From contig NC_052353.1 of NCBI RefSeq assembly GCF_009727055.1, forward strand, positions 42,569,483 through 42,633,482: a stretch of 64,000 bases of DNA. The letters run 5' to 3'. The translations under genes were made by a program, and so were the position numbers. This DNA is from Benincasa hispida (taxonomy: Eukaryota > Streptophyta > Magnoliopsida > Cucurbitales > Cucurbitaceae). The notes under the pieces were generated by a model that was not told the origin of the DNA, did no database searches, and saw only the letters and a program-made list of their open reading frames with translations. Shown here piece by piece: positions 35,628 to 47,657 of this stretch. How positions within the stretch are numbered: position 1 is the stretch's first letter; each line of letters begins with the position of its first letter.

Positions 35628-36538
35628 GGCTTCCAATCTCCAAGCCTTTCAATGAAACTCTGAACTCGAAGACCAGCGTTGAATTTGGTTCTTCTGCTGG
35701 TTTGAAATCAGAGAAGAAATACTGAAATGATTAATGGGAAATTTTACGGATTGAGACCAAAAATTTTCCCAAATGAAAAATGATCAACTTGGTCAACTTT
35801 TGCTGGGTTTAGCATCTACTTGAATTTACGCTATTGACTCGCTTGTAAATTGTGCTTCGAATCTCGTTTTTGTTCTTCACTCTCCGTCTCACTCTCGATA
35901 TTAAGCTCAATATATCTGTATTTTGGAGCAAATTGTAAAAACTATCATAAAGTTTGGCGATGGTTGCAATTGTATTCAAAAACTTTTAAATTTAAAAACA
36001 AAAACAGAGTCGTCGATCTTATCTAAATATTAAAATTAGACTCTTAAACTTATATAATAATTGTATAAGTTTGAGGGTTCAATTTTTATCATTTATGAAT
36101 TTATTTTTTACAATTATTATAAGTTTGAGAATCAAATTTTAACACTTTTAAAAGTTTAGGAGCCCAATTATTACCATGGAGAGTTGAAGGGCATGAGTAA
36201 AACTATCATCATACTTTAAAGGTGGATTTTGTAATTTTTTCATTATTTTTAATAATTCTTTTTAATTGCTAGTCCACTTGAAATCTCAATATTAAATTAT
36301 AAGATATCGATATTTCTAGATTTCTATATATCCGATATCGATTTGGATGGAAAGTTATTAATAAAACATGAAAAAATAAAAATAACATGATCAATGAACA
36401 TTTTAACTTATCTATTACTATTGGGTAGGGAAACTTTACTTTTGATTTCTCATTTTTCTCTTTTATTTGATAAGTATTATGAATATATTAGGTAATTTCA
36501 CATTAAATCTTTAAATAATCTCGTTATTTTCAAGTTAA
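35628..36538. other. PUKI promoter side and AT-rich intergenic DNA
   Basis: The first few hundred bases should hold the kinase promoter and leader. The rest (about 35890-36240) contains an AGTTTGAGGGTTCAATT-type repeat in two or three imperfect copies, and is otherwise unremarkable AT-rich DNA. Confidence 0.4.
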
Positions 36539-37194
36539 ATGTATTTTCATCATAATGAGTTTGTCTTTCTCACTCTGCGCAGACGTAGACTAGCCGTTGG
36601 TGTGCTCACCCCGCCACACCAGCAACCACTATGCACACGACTGGCCGTTGGCCCGCTGTCGTTTGGATCGTCATTGCAGATTTGGTCGCACCGCCACGCT
36701 CTCTCTCTTTCACGCGTTCATCTGCCACACAACCTAGCATTTTGGTCATTCGTCATTGCCATCCTTGATCGAAGTCACTGTTTTTGTCCGTCGTTCACAG
36801 CCATAGGATCGTTGCCACTTCACGTCGCCGGTAAGAGTAAGACCCATTGGTGTTTATATCTCTCACTCCTCATATTTCTCTCTCCTCCAATCTCTCATGG
36901 TCTCTCTTTTTCAGATCTGTTTTCGACCGTTGTTCAACACCGGTCATGGTTGTCCAGCACACCGTTATCATTGCTGCAGGTATCATGACCATTGTGGGTT
37001 TTCGTCGTAGTTCCATTTGGCTAAGTTTTATTGGAAAGATAAAGGGGTTTCTTGAAAGTTCTTGACTTCCCACTTAGTTCTGACTTGGATTTTGATTTAC
37101 CCATGACATTTAGATGTTGGATTTGGGGTCAGAGGTTTTCAACATGTTGTTTAGCAAGGGTATTGATTGTTCTAGTGGTTTTTGTGAATTATTC
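36539..37194. other. Locally GC-richer stretch with an open frame, not called as a gene
   Basis: A 149-codon plus frame (36539-36988) runs through CT-rich sequence (CTCTCTCTTTCACGCG and similar). The peptide is low-complexity, resembles no family and lacks gene context. It may be the leader of a decayed element. Confidence 0.35.
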
Positions 37195-37496
37195 GGAGGT
37201 GTTTGATAAATGGGTATGAGTTATTGAGTTGGGTGGATATTTATTATCCATGTTTGTTAAGCTCATAAAGAAAATTTATGGGTTATTAAAACCCTTTTTT
37301 ACCCACTCAAAAATCTCCTTTTATATTAATATGGTTGTTTTCAAAACTTATTAGGGAAATAAGGTTGTTTTAAAACTTATTAGAGAAATATTGTTTTTGC
37401 TAGAAGTCGAGAGTTGAGGATTCGATTAATATAGAGGTCTAACGTTGCGAACTCGACAAACAAAGAAAAACTTGGAAACAATATGTATAAAGAGTT

Positions 37497-37543
37497 GTCG
37501 AAGGTTGAAGTTTCGACATACATAAGTCGAAACTTCAACCCTC
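37497..37543. repeat. 20-bp-stem inverted repeat
   Basis: TCGAAGGTTGAAGTTTCGAC and its reverse complement, with one mismatch, are separated by ATACATAA. The inner 15 base pairs are perfect. Confidence 0.85.
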
Positions 37544-37548
37544 GACAA

Positions 37549-37750
37549 GTGAAATCTCGCTAATTTTGTGATGAGGATCTCGCCCTAGAAGGAAATCTCG
37601 CTACTTTTGTGATGAGGATCTCGCTCTAGAAGGGAATCTAACTAGAAATGTGGGCTAAATCTTGCTGGTAAGTGAGCATCACTAGGAAAACAGTTTGTTA
37701 AAGAAATACTTGATCTCGCTCATGATGAGGATCTCACTCATAAGGATCTC
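37549..37750 (+). repeat. ATCTCGCT-type short tandem repeats
   Basis: Two copies of a roughly 43-bp unit (AAATCTCGCTA, TTTTGTGATGAGGATCTCGC, CTAGAAGG) are followed by shorter GATCTCGCTCAT repeats up to about 37760. Confidence 0.7.
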
Positions 37751-38159
37751 GCTCATCCTAATCTGATTTTCATTTCAAATTTGGTAGCTAATTTAATAGA
37801 GTTTTTGTGTTATATTACATAAATATTTTTTTTTCCAGTTCATAGCTTACTTTTTAGTTTTACAAAAATTTGATATGATGATTTGGTTCATTGTTTTTGT
37901 TGGATTCTTCCAAGGACCGATCTTATCTTATATGTTCAAATTCATTCTACTATCATTTTTGTTGGTTGATTCTGTCATATTTGGTTCATTGATTTGGTTC
38001 ATTCTATTGTCATATTTGTCATATTTGGTTCATTGTTTTTTTAGTATTTCTATTTACTTGACTTTACTATTTGTATTTACTTGACTTTACTATCAACGTG
38101 GCTGCTACTTACTTTCAATTAACATTCAAATTAATTTCACTCTTTAATTAATGAGATTT

Positions 38160-38430
38160 AATTAATTTCACTCTTTAATAAATGCACCCAACTCTCTCCA
38201 ACAACAACTTCTTTCTCCAATGCACCCAACTCTCTCCAACAACCACTTTTTTCTCTCTCTTCTAGATAACTTCCCACTTATACTTTTTATATTTCCACTG
38301 TCTTTCTCCACTATGGGTGTTAAACCTTAAAAAAGGTATGCTTTTAAAAAAGGTATGCTTTTGTTGGTTACTCTTTAGTTCAATTTATTTTTTTTTTTTG
38401 TTGGTTACTCCTTAGTTCAATTTATTTTAT
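38160..38430. repeat. Short duplications inside the Harbinger element
   Basis: ATTTCACTCTTTAATTAATG recurs in part at about 38160-38183, TGCACCCAACTCTCTCCAAC is present twice (about 38182 and 38221), and TTGGTTACTCTTTAGTTC occurs twice near 38353 and 38401. These look like local slippage duplications. Confidence 0.7.
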
Positions 38431-39468
38431 TTTATTTCTAATCTAACTATCATTATTTTGTGTTTCTTGTAGGGCTCAAACTAATTGCACAAATCATTCC
38501 TAATTAGGAATTAGTTTGAGGGGGTTTGTTATTTTGAGGTTCAGAGTATCTCCTTTTTTAGAACTTATTTTTTTTATTTTTTTTATGAAAATATGTTATT
38601 TGTTAATGGTCACATTTTTTTGGGAATACTAGTTCACAAATTTTTTTATTAATGGTTGACAACATTATATTTTTTTATCTGATACTTCTCAAATTTTTTA
38701 TGAATTATGGGTGAAATAGTACTATTATGTAATTTTTTTTTATCTAATAATACGTTCATTTCAATTTTTTTCAGCTTCAATAAAAACATATTCTATACAT
38801 TTTGGTGTGTTATTATCAAGCTAGTTTCAGCATTAATTCTAGTATGTCTTACTATCGTTTTACAATCAAAATTGATTTTTTTTAAAATTATGTAATTGTA
38901 ATGAAACGATGGTATTAATATTATAACCAATGTTTAATTTTTGAAAAATATAGTTTCTAATCGGTGACATAAGAATTAAAAAGAATATTGCACACCAATA
39001 TTCATTCAATCGGTTCACCAAATTTTGAAAGTATGGAAAAATGCATATTTTTTTTTCTATATACATCGTTTTAACACATCTTTCGGTGAAAATTTGTTGT
39101 CCTAGGAACTAGGAGTATGACAAGTTTTTAGAAGCTGATATAAATTGTTCATAAACCAATATAGGGAAAAAAATAAGAAGAATAAGAAAGAGAGAGAAAG
39201 AGAAAAAAAAACCATTAGGCCCTTAAAAAGATTTAACTAAAATACCCTCAACTCTATCCTTAGGAAAAAACCCACTAAGCCCTTGAAAACATGTATTTTT
39301 AGATTATTAGAGGTACATTGGAAAATAACACCATAAATCTAAACTATAACCCAATATGCCCAATACCGACGCTTGACATCGTTTGCTATTCTTTCTTAAT
39401 CATGAAACATAATCCGCCAAATACCTTACCCTTTTAGGAACAACTTGTATATCCCTTTCCCTATAAAG

Positions 39469-40810
39469 ATGGATACTGTTGAAGACCTCTTTTCGATCAT
39501 GGGAATTATTTCGCACTCTCAAATACAGTTGTTCATAACACTAACCACGTTATTGAACAACTACCGAAGGATAGAGAGACAATCGACATATGCTAGGCAC
39601 TGCATTAGGTAGTTGAGCTTCTTTCACTTAATTTACGAGAGTGACTTGGCATGTCGTAAAAGCACCCGAATGGATAGACGTACTTTTACGATTCTGTGTA
39701 ATATGCTACGGTCGACTGGTTGTTTGGAACCAACAAGATGTATGGACGCCGAAGAGATGGTTGTGATATTCCTACACATTCTTGCACATGATGTGAAGAA
39801 TCGAGTGGTACACAGAAACTTTTCGAGGTTTGGTGAGACAATTTCGAGAGATTTCAATGCAGTTCTTAGGGCAATCTTACAACTTCACACTGTTTTGTTA
39901 AGAAAACCAGAACCGATCACAAATACATGCATCGATGGAAGATGGAAGTGGTTTCAAGTATAAAAAGTACTCAATTTTTTATATGAATACGTCATAAATA
40001 TGCATTCAATGATAGATTTTTTTTAAAATTCATTCTAATCACTTGAGAGAAATAGAATTGTCTAGGTGCACTAGACAACACATACATTAAAGTGAATGTT
40101 AGTGTCGTCGATCGACCTCGATATAGGACGAGAAAGGGAGAGATTGCCACAAACGTTCTTGCGGTGTGTGATCAAAATGGGGAGTTTGTCTTCGTTTTGC
40201 CAGGGTGGTAAGGGTCTGCAACCGATTCAAGGGTTCTTAGAGATGCGATTTCGCAATCGTACGGATTGAGGGTTCCAAAGGGTATTATAATAACCGTATA
40301 TGTTATTTAAACATGTGTACATGCCACAACACATGTGCATGACATTTCGAAACGTGTACAGGATACTATTACCTATGTGATGCTGGATACCCCAATGCTG
40401 AAGGATTCTTGGCGCCGTAGAGAGGGGAACGATACCATCTCTCCGATTGGCATGGAGCAGGAAATGCACCGACAACTGTAAGAGAATTTTTCAACATGAA
40501 ACATTCTTCAGTAAGGAACGTTATTGAGCGAGCGTTTAGGTTGCTAAAGGGGCGGTGGGCTATTCTTAGGAGAAAATCATTCTATTCAATACAAGTCCAA
40601 TGTCGAACAATAACTGCATGTTGCCTTATTCACAATTTGATCACAAGGGAGATGGAAATCGGTGCAATGCTTGACGTGCCCGATGAGGAGAATTCTGCAT
40701 CAGTTGGTCTTGATGGGGATCATATTGAATTTGTTGAATCATCGGAGGAATGGACCAAGTTCAGGGATGACTTAGCGGTTGAAATGTTTACTCAATGGCA
40801 AAGAGTCTAA
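39469..40810 (+). pseudogene. PIF/Harbinger transposase (DDE_Tnp_4), three nonsense mutations
   Basis: Three exons (39469-39957, 40056-40281 and 40362-40810) join in phase to 388 codons, the usual length for this transposase. The exons begin MDTVEDLFSIMG, NCLGALDNTYIKVNVS and YYYLCDAGYPNAEGF. The DDE catalytic set is visible: Asp in LGALD, Asp in GSATDSRVL, Glu in NVIERAFRLLKGRWAIL. Premature stops occur at 39610-39612, 40209-40211 and 40418-40420; no frameshift was found. The protein would cut and paste elements with TTA/TAA target sites, working with a Myb/SANT-like partner. So few lesions suggest recent inactivation. Confidence 0.88.
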
Positions 40811-41097
40811 TTACTCAATGTTCATTGCTTACTTTTCTTTTACTACTGAATGAAATTTAATTATGGAACATTCCAAGTATGTCGTGAAATTTTTTTGTGC
40901 CAAGACTCTATGTGAACAAGTTAAATTGAAACATATAATTTTAGCAGTTCATCCTTTGTTTGTGCATGTGTTTAATTTATAGCATCTTTTCATTCAACAA
41001 ATGTATGCATGCAATATAATGGCAGGTGATGGTAAGAGGTCTAAACACGTACGGGTACGTGTTATAATATAAATATTAATATTGTGTATGTATATCA

Positions 41098-41690
41098 ATG
41101 CAGAGTCATCCCAATACGAAGGGGATGTGGAACAAACCATTCCCACATTACGATGACCTCTCCACCATATTTGGGAAAGACAGAGCAGTAGGGCAATCAA
41201 GTGAAGACCCATACGTGATGGCAACGAATGCATTCAGAGAGTTGAAAGATGAGATTCGACTTGGATCACAGGACTATCACACACCTGAGGTTTGCCAGAT
41301 AGAATCACCATTAAATCAAGATGAAATAGATGAAGAGCCAGCAGAGCAATCTATAGGTAGAGCGAGTGTATCTGCCGAGTCATCTTGAGGCAGTAAGAGG
41401 AAGAGGCCATCATTCCAAGCTGAAATGATCGACATCATGAGATCGACTGTTGAAATGCAGAGCACACACATGGGTAGACTTGCATCGTGGCAAAAGGAGA
41501 AGTATAGCTGGAGTTCGGGCGTTAGAAGGAAGTAGTAAATGCCATATACAACATTGATGGCCTGGATGAGGATGATCAGGTCACCCTTATTGACCTCCTT
41601 AAATCTTTCAGAAGACAGATTGCTTCCTTGCAATACCAGAACACGCACGGAAGAGGTACTGCCTCCATCTACTAGGAAGAAACATGTAGA
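41098..41690 (+). pseudogene. Myb/SANT-like partner gene of the Harbinger element, C-terminal part
   Basis: The frame contains MWNKPFPHYDDLSTIFGKDR followed by an acidic stretch, a stop (near 41386), and GSKRKRPSFQAEMIDIMRS. This matches the region after the SANT/Myb DNA-binding domain in plant Harbinger ORF1 and related host proteins (the W-yDdLs-IFGkDRA motif). The N-terminal DNA-binding domain is missing between the transposase and this part, so the gene is broken. Confidence 0.7.
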
Positions 41691-42419
41691 CTGACCACAC
41701 CCCTATATTTTGTTTATAGTTCTTTTGGATAACAGCAAATGGACAATGGACTGTCATGTCGAAAAGAATGATAACTTTTGCATACGTCATGATATGTAAT
41801 TTTTGTGTTTGTATTATGACACGGATATTATAAGGATCGAAAAGAACATATATTTTATGAATTTTTTTTGGAAACGGCCACATATTCGGTCGGTTTATAT
41901 TATTTTTGTGATCTTATGAAAAATGTTACTATACTACATCACATTCTCACCATCATAATCAAATGAAAGGTAATTATCCTATGTACAATTTCAATTCCAA
42001 ATATACTATCTATATTATATAAAAATAAACTGTATGATATGTGAAACAATAAAGTTAAGTTAGCAAGATTCATTATATATATATACAATATACCAATTAG
42101 TAATTGGGATAATTACCTTCAATATATATACATACAATATACAATATACCAATTAATTGAGCATCAATAATATATTTTGTTGGTATGTTTTACCAATTGA
42201 AGAGAATTAGAATTATTATAGTTTTTGAAAAGAATATATGAAAAATAATCTATTATGTTCTACAAATTGAGAAAAAAATTGAGATTGTCCAGTTTATGTC
42301 ATAAATGATTTGAGAAAATACGTGTATATTTGAAAATTAATCAACAATAGCAAAGCATAAAACTAAAAAATAAAAGAATGAAATAAAAAAACAAACAGAA
42401 AAAAATAGAACTAATCTCA
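41691..42419. other. AT-rich 3' portion of the Harbinger element
   Basis: No open frame or repeat unit recognised, apart from alternating ATATAT runs near 42070-42180. Confidence 0.45.
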
Positions 42420-42628
42420 TTCACAAAAAACTGCATCAGATCCCCAACTCAACTCAACACAACTCAACTCAACTCTGCACAACAAACACAGACAATAATT
42501 ATCAACTCAACTCAACTCTACAAACAAACATAGACAATTTAACTCCTCAGATAATTTAACTCTCTAGATAATAATTACCAACTCAACTCAACTCAACTCT
42601 CTACTTTTATCACACACCAAACACACCC
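42420..42628. repeat. Subterminal CAACTCAACT repeats and right terminal repeat of Harbinger
   Basis: At least five clusters of ACTCAACTCAACTC lie within 200 bases of the right end. Such subterminal motifs are usual transposase-binding sites in this superfamily. Confidence 0.6.
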
Positions 42629-42639
42629 TTAAAGTTTCA

Positions 42640-43660
42640 ACACATTTATGGACTTGGTTATGTTACTGTAATTTGGTGTTAAACCCTTAAATATGGTTTA
42701 TGTTTAGGTTGATTTTTTCATTCGTAGCTTGTGTGGAGTTTCAGATCAAGCAAACATTGTGGGTAAGTGATTTACTACCCGAACGCCTACGTGCCAAGCA
42801 TCTTAGATAAGTTACCCTGGTTTGTTTAAGAGAATTTTATAAGCATGTTATGATACCTCTAGAGGATGCTATGTTTTGTGAATTGCCTATTATGGGCGTG
42901 TTGACCTCTATATGTTATGAAAGTATGTATATGGAATGAAACCTCGATGGTACTATGATTTCTCAAAGAATGTATGTTAGAAGCATGTTTCAAGTATGAT
43001 ATGTACCATGATTTATGTTGTGGAATTTTTTGATAGTATGTTATATGTTGAGTTAAGAAGGTGAGAATTTACCTTCCTAATACTACTATGTTACCGGGTG
43101 CCAACAGGTCTCTACTATGTTATCAGGTGCCAAGGGTTCCTTACTATGTTATAGGTTGTCGACGAGTCCCTTACTATGTTATCGGTTGCCAGTGGGTCCC
43201 CTACCTATGTTACTGGGAGTCAACGACTCCCTTATCATGTTACCGAGTGGCAATGGGTTCCTTAATAATGTTATTGGGAGCCGACAAGTTTCCTACTATG
43301 TTTGTGTGCCTTCAGGCTACTAGATGTGTATTAGGACGGGATAAATCATTCATTAGATGGTCATCTATGATTAGTTGATATATGCCATGAGACTAGAAAT
43401 AATGCTTCCGCTAAATTTCATGTTTTCATTTTTTTTAATGTTTCCATCGAGAATTACTTAGTTTAGAAATTTGAAATTTAAATGTTTTATTTTAATTAAA
43501 GTTATTCCAAATTATATCTTGTTTTAGTTTTAATAAGAAATTATGCATTTTAGAAAATTCTTGTTTTACATCAAAATGGTCCATTAGATTTGCTTTTAAA
43601 AATGTTATAAATGAGAATAATTGACACAGTTAGAGATCTCAGAAAGTTGGGTCATTACAA
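42640..43660 (+). repeat. Gypsy LTR relic with 30-bp tandem repeats
   Basis: It ends GGGTCATTACA (43648-43658), similar to the CGTTACA ends of the other gypsy LTRs here. It contains a GTAAGTGATTTACTACCC donor-like site (42763) and, further on, eight copies of a 29-31 bp unit (CTACTATGTTATCGGTTGCC). The left end is not defined. Confidence 0.55.
43084..43310 (+). repeat. 30-bp tandem repeat, eight copies
   Basis: ATGTTA or ATGTTT anchors lie at 43088, 43117, 43146, 43176, 43207, 43237, 43268 and 43298, giving spacings of 29-31 bp. Confidence 0.9.
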
Positions 43661-43734
43661 AAAAAAAAAAAAACCTAAAAAGTGCTTTTATTTGAATTTT
43701 ATTCCGATGAGATTTCACTTGATTTTATTATATT

Positions 43735-44960
43735 TGATGTTGTTGGTCAATGATTTCTAGAGTTTGAACAAAAGAACAAGATTTGGAGCTAAAACAAGTC
43801 AAAATGGTTCAATCGTACATAATTAAGACAAGTCGAGACCAAACATCGAAAAAGGGAAAGGAGAAAGTTAACTTTTCCCTAAAAATACGGGAGTTTCACA
43901 ACGCTTTATATAGAGAGCACAAAAATCCAGTGTTGCGGTGCTAGACGAAAGCATTACGATGCTCTACAAAGCGCTACGATTGAAGGGCAAGAGCGCTGCG
44001 ACGTTGTCCTATAGCGTTTATGCGGCTAGGTAGTTTTGGAAAGTTTCTGCATTGTTTTGAAAATTTTTTCCTATTTAAGCTAGGGTTTGCAGCCAACCTC
44101 CACATCATGTTTTGGAGTTTTAAAGGTCTAAAGAAAGTGTTTAGAGCAGATGATAGAGGTCCTTGATGTTGGGGTCGATTGGAGAGTATTGGAGGTTCAA
44201 TTCCACCACAGAGGCAAGATCAAAATGTTGAATAACACTTTTGTTCTCTTCTTGTATCTTGGTTTCCTTTCTGTACTTTTTGCATTCTAAATGTGGTTTC
44301 TATCTATGGAAGTCATGTTAGGCTAAATTCATATTGTTGCAAGGTTAAATGAATTTTTTTGTTTAATTGCTAAGCACTTTGTGATTCTCAATTTACATTA
44401 ATATTTTCTAGCATGACAATTCTTAATGTTTTTTAATGTTTGATCGATATTTGGATGATTTCATAATTTGAATCTTACGTAAGAAAGTAAGCTTTAGATT
44501 AGATTATGCATGTTATACTAACATTTGAGCACACTAGCATAGTCGGATAACGATAGAGATTGTTGATGAAGGTTCTCAATGCTTTGCTTAATTATCTAGT
44601 TTCAAGCGATTAGTAATTAGTAATTAAGTGAAAGAAAAGATTGATCTCGAGAGGGACAATCTGGATAAAAGACTTCTAGATCGAGGTGTTGTGTTTATTG
44701 ATTCAAGAGTTAAAGCAATTGTGTTTAGTAATGTCATTGATGAAATCTATTCCCTAAAACGTCTCTTTGTTGATAATCTCCACACTCGATCATTTTTATT
44801 TTTTTTAGTTTAGTTTTTCTTAGTAGTATCACAAGTCGATTCCCTAAATAAAATTGATTATCAATTCGATTCCTTGAGGATGATACTCGGCCAAGACCGT
44901 TTTAAACTATATTATTACTTGATGCGTGTACTTGTGCGTATTAATATGTATACTCCATAA
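43735..44960 (+). repeat. Athila/Tat-type LTR relic
   Basis: The region is similar in plan to the solo LTR at 23917: GTTGCGGTGC, GCGCTGCGACG and GCGTTTATGCGG words (43890-44030), a TTTAAGCTAGGGTTTGC promoter region (about 44070), and near the end GATTCCTTGAGGATGATACT (44869-44888) followed by CTTGATGCGTGTACTTGTGC. The latter is a common LTR end in this group. No target duplication was identified. Confidence 0.5.
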
Positions 44961-45274
44961 ATTATTTATTAATTACTATCAGTGTTATATTTCAAAACAA
45001 ACAAGTACCGTTATAAAATAAGTAGATATGAAATTAATATCAATAAATTTTTAAAATACGTTACGTATTAATATTTTACTCAAATGGTTAATTATTATAA
45101 TTAAAAAAATTAACGTGCATAACACATGGTAATACACTAGTTACATAGAAAGTTCAAGTGAAATTGGCCTTTTGGATCCTTCTCCTAGACCAAAATGCAG
45201 ATTTAGGGGCTATAAAATTGAGAGAGTAGAGGAAGCCAAAAACGAAGGGAAAAAGGGAAAATGCAATGCATCCA

Positions 45275-46945
45275 CACTAAGGATTCTAGGTTAACTGACA
45301 TTAAAGATAGTGTTATTAAAGCCCTTTAATGTCGGTTGTCTTTAATATTGATTTTAAACCAACATTGAAGAGGGTGTACAATGTCGGTTTAAAACGGACA
45401 TTAAAAACAACCGACATTAAAGAGCTTTAATAACACCATCTTTAATTCGGTTTCAACCGACATTAAAGGCCTTTAATGTCGGTTTTAAACTGAAATTGAA
45501 GCCCATAATCCATGTCCATTTTTTTCAATTATTGTCTGTTTTTTTTTTTAATTCTGTTGTCGCATCCATTAATCTCGATCAAAAAGTTAAGAACGATATT
45601 ATATGTCTCGTGTTGGGTCAGGAAATGTCCGTCATAGTTTTTTTATTAAAAAATATAAAAAATTGTTCATTATAATGCATGCTTGTTATATTCTGCATGG
45701 CAAGCCAATAATATTTGTCTTCCACCTATGAATTCACTTAACTCAAACCTGAAATATAACAATAGACAGAACAATACATTCTACCACAAAACTAAATACA
45801 AAGTTACCTACAATGAAGCACATTTCTATAATTATTTATCCACAAACAAGAATTAATATTTCCAATCCATTCTATAAGTACTCATCAAATATGAAATAAA
45901 CACACTAACCTACATTTGTATATCGACAACACACTTTCATAGAACAATAATTATAATTATCAACCACCTCTATAATATTAATAATCATTTCTCCCATTCA
46001 CAAATATCAATTAGTACTTCCATGAATACTTATACCAAATACCCCATAAACAAAAAAATTATACATAAATCTTCCAATAAACAGATCATGGTTAGATAAC
46101 AATTCATCTATCCACAAACCAACGATTAGTACTTCGGATTCATTCTAAACTTGCGTATTTTACTCAAAACTCATCAAGATTCATTCTAAGCTAGTATTTA
46201 CATTCTATTGAGACAAAAAAACAAGAAGTACATCCTTATACAAATCGGCAAACAAAACTTGCACATTTGGTTTGAATTACGTCAATCTCTCCTTGGGTAT
46301 ATGCATTTTTTGTATTGAACGACAAAAATGAAAAAGAAAAAGATAAACTCAACATAAGTTTACATTATTTATTAAATTAAAGCTAGTATATAAAAAATAA
46401 ATAATTTACGTACGAGACTAGTAATGGGAGTAATAGGATTATGCACTATTTTGTGTATATACTTTTGCACATAGTACCCGCATCCTACATAATCTAATTG
46501 ACGGGGGCACTGCATATAAAGAAGTTAAAAAAATTATTCTTATATTTGAATGAACATAAATTATTAAAAAATGAATGCAAATTTATCTTTACAGGTTTCC
46601 ATTTTGGAGAAGACCGATGGTGTTGGAGATCATGCTTGGCTTGTCATGCTTTCCATCCACTAAATAGTTTGAAAACATTAGTTAAACATAAATACTTCAA
46701 TTAAGAGCTAAGAAAGTTTAATTACACTTACATATTTTTAACTCCATAAAAATTCTCTTGCACCGTACTTTGAATAGAGTCCAAAACATAAACAAAATTT
46801 TTTTTTGTAGATTGATTACAATCAATATCCAATGATAACTATAATAAGCAAGAATTTTGAAATATTAGTACGCGTATAATGAAAATTAAAAATAACTAAA
46901 GAACTTGTATTTATTTACCCTGTGTTATATGGAATAAGAACTAAT
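45275..46945 (-). mobile_element. Old CACTA (En/Spm) element, left part including terminus
   Basis: It starts CACTAAGGATTC (45275) followed by about 340 bp of subterminal repeats built on TTTAATGTCGGTT and AACCGACATTAAA in both orientations. The same block recurs at the left end of the younger element (46965-47235). Ulp1-like exons lie at 46236-46945 on the minus strand. The element continues after the nested insertion at 50898. Confidence 0.8.
46943..46945. repeat. Target-site duplication AAT, left copy
   Basis: AAT precedes CACTAGAAG; the right copy (50898-50900) follows CTTGTAGTG. Three-base duplications are the rule for CACTA elements. Confidence 0.88.
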
Positions 46946-47657
46946 CACTAGAAGAAATTCAGGCTTTAATGTCGGTTGAAAGATAGTGTTATTAAAGCCC
47001 TTTAATGTTGGTTTTAAACTGACATTAAAGGGCTTCAATAACACCAATAACACAGCCTTCAATGTCCGTTGCCGACATTGAAGGTCTTTAATATCGATTA
47101 CAACTGACATTAAAGGTCTTTAGTGATTAAAACCCTTTAATGTCGGTTGCAACCGACATTAAAGCCCTTTAATATCCATTTTATCAATTATTGTCCGTTT
47201 TTTTTTTAAATTTCGTTGCCAAATTCATTTTTTTGGTCAAAAAGTATAACATGACACATCATCATCAAACGTTGTGGCTATGACATATTATTCATGTATG
47301 GATTATAAATCTATTACATTTGATCCGCAAATTCTGGTATAAAATTATAATTTAAAAGATCGTACAATAATTCAAGCCTTGAAAACACAAATTACAAGTA
47401 ATACAAACATTATGATTTTACAAACATTATGGGTTTACTGGCCTCTCCACTTGGTAAGTATGGATCCCTTCATAATTCTTCTTGAACAGACTCCCCAGCT
47501 TCAGCAGTGTCTGGTTATAGGTATTTTTGTCTGACTACTGTTGTTTAAAGGATCACAAACAATAAAGGTTTAAGACAAAGTATTGAAAGTGAAAATGTGA
47601 TTAGAATTCATATTCAACTAACCGTATTTATTGAAAATGTGCATAAATGGTACTTAC

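Larger units (their letters stand above)
37195..42628 (+). mobile_element. PIF/Harbinger DNA transposon, proposed full extent
   Basis: The right end is ACACACCAAACACACCC (42612-42628) followed by TTA, with repeated CAACTCAACTCAACTC in the 200 bases before it. The proposed left end GGAGGTGTTTGATAAATGGG (37195) is followed by GAGTTATTGAGTTGGG, a similar subterminal pattern in inverse orientation. The left flank reads TTC rather than TTA, so the left boundary is less certain. Between them lie the transposase (39469-40810) and the tail of a Myb/SANT-like gene (41098-41690), the standard gene pair of the superfamily. Confidence 0.55.

Noticed and set aside
36539..36988. 149-codon plus-strand frame in a GC-richer stretch
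   Set aside because: Low-complexity peptide, no domain, no start or splice context, and it sits between repeats.
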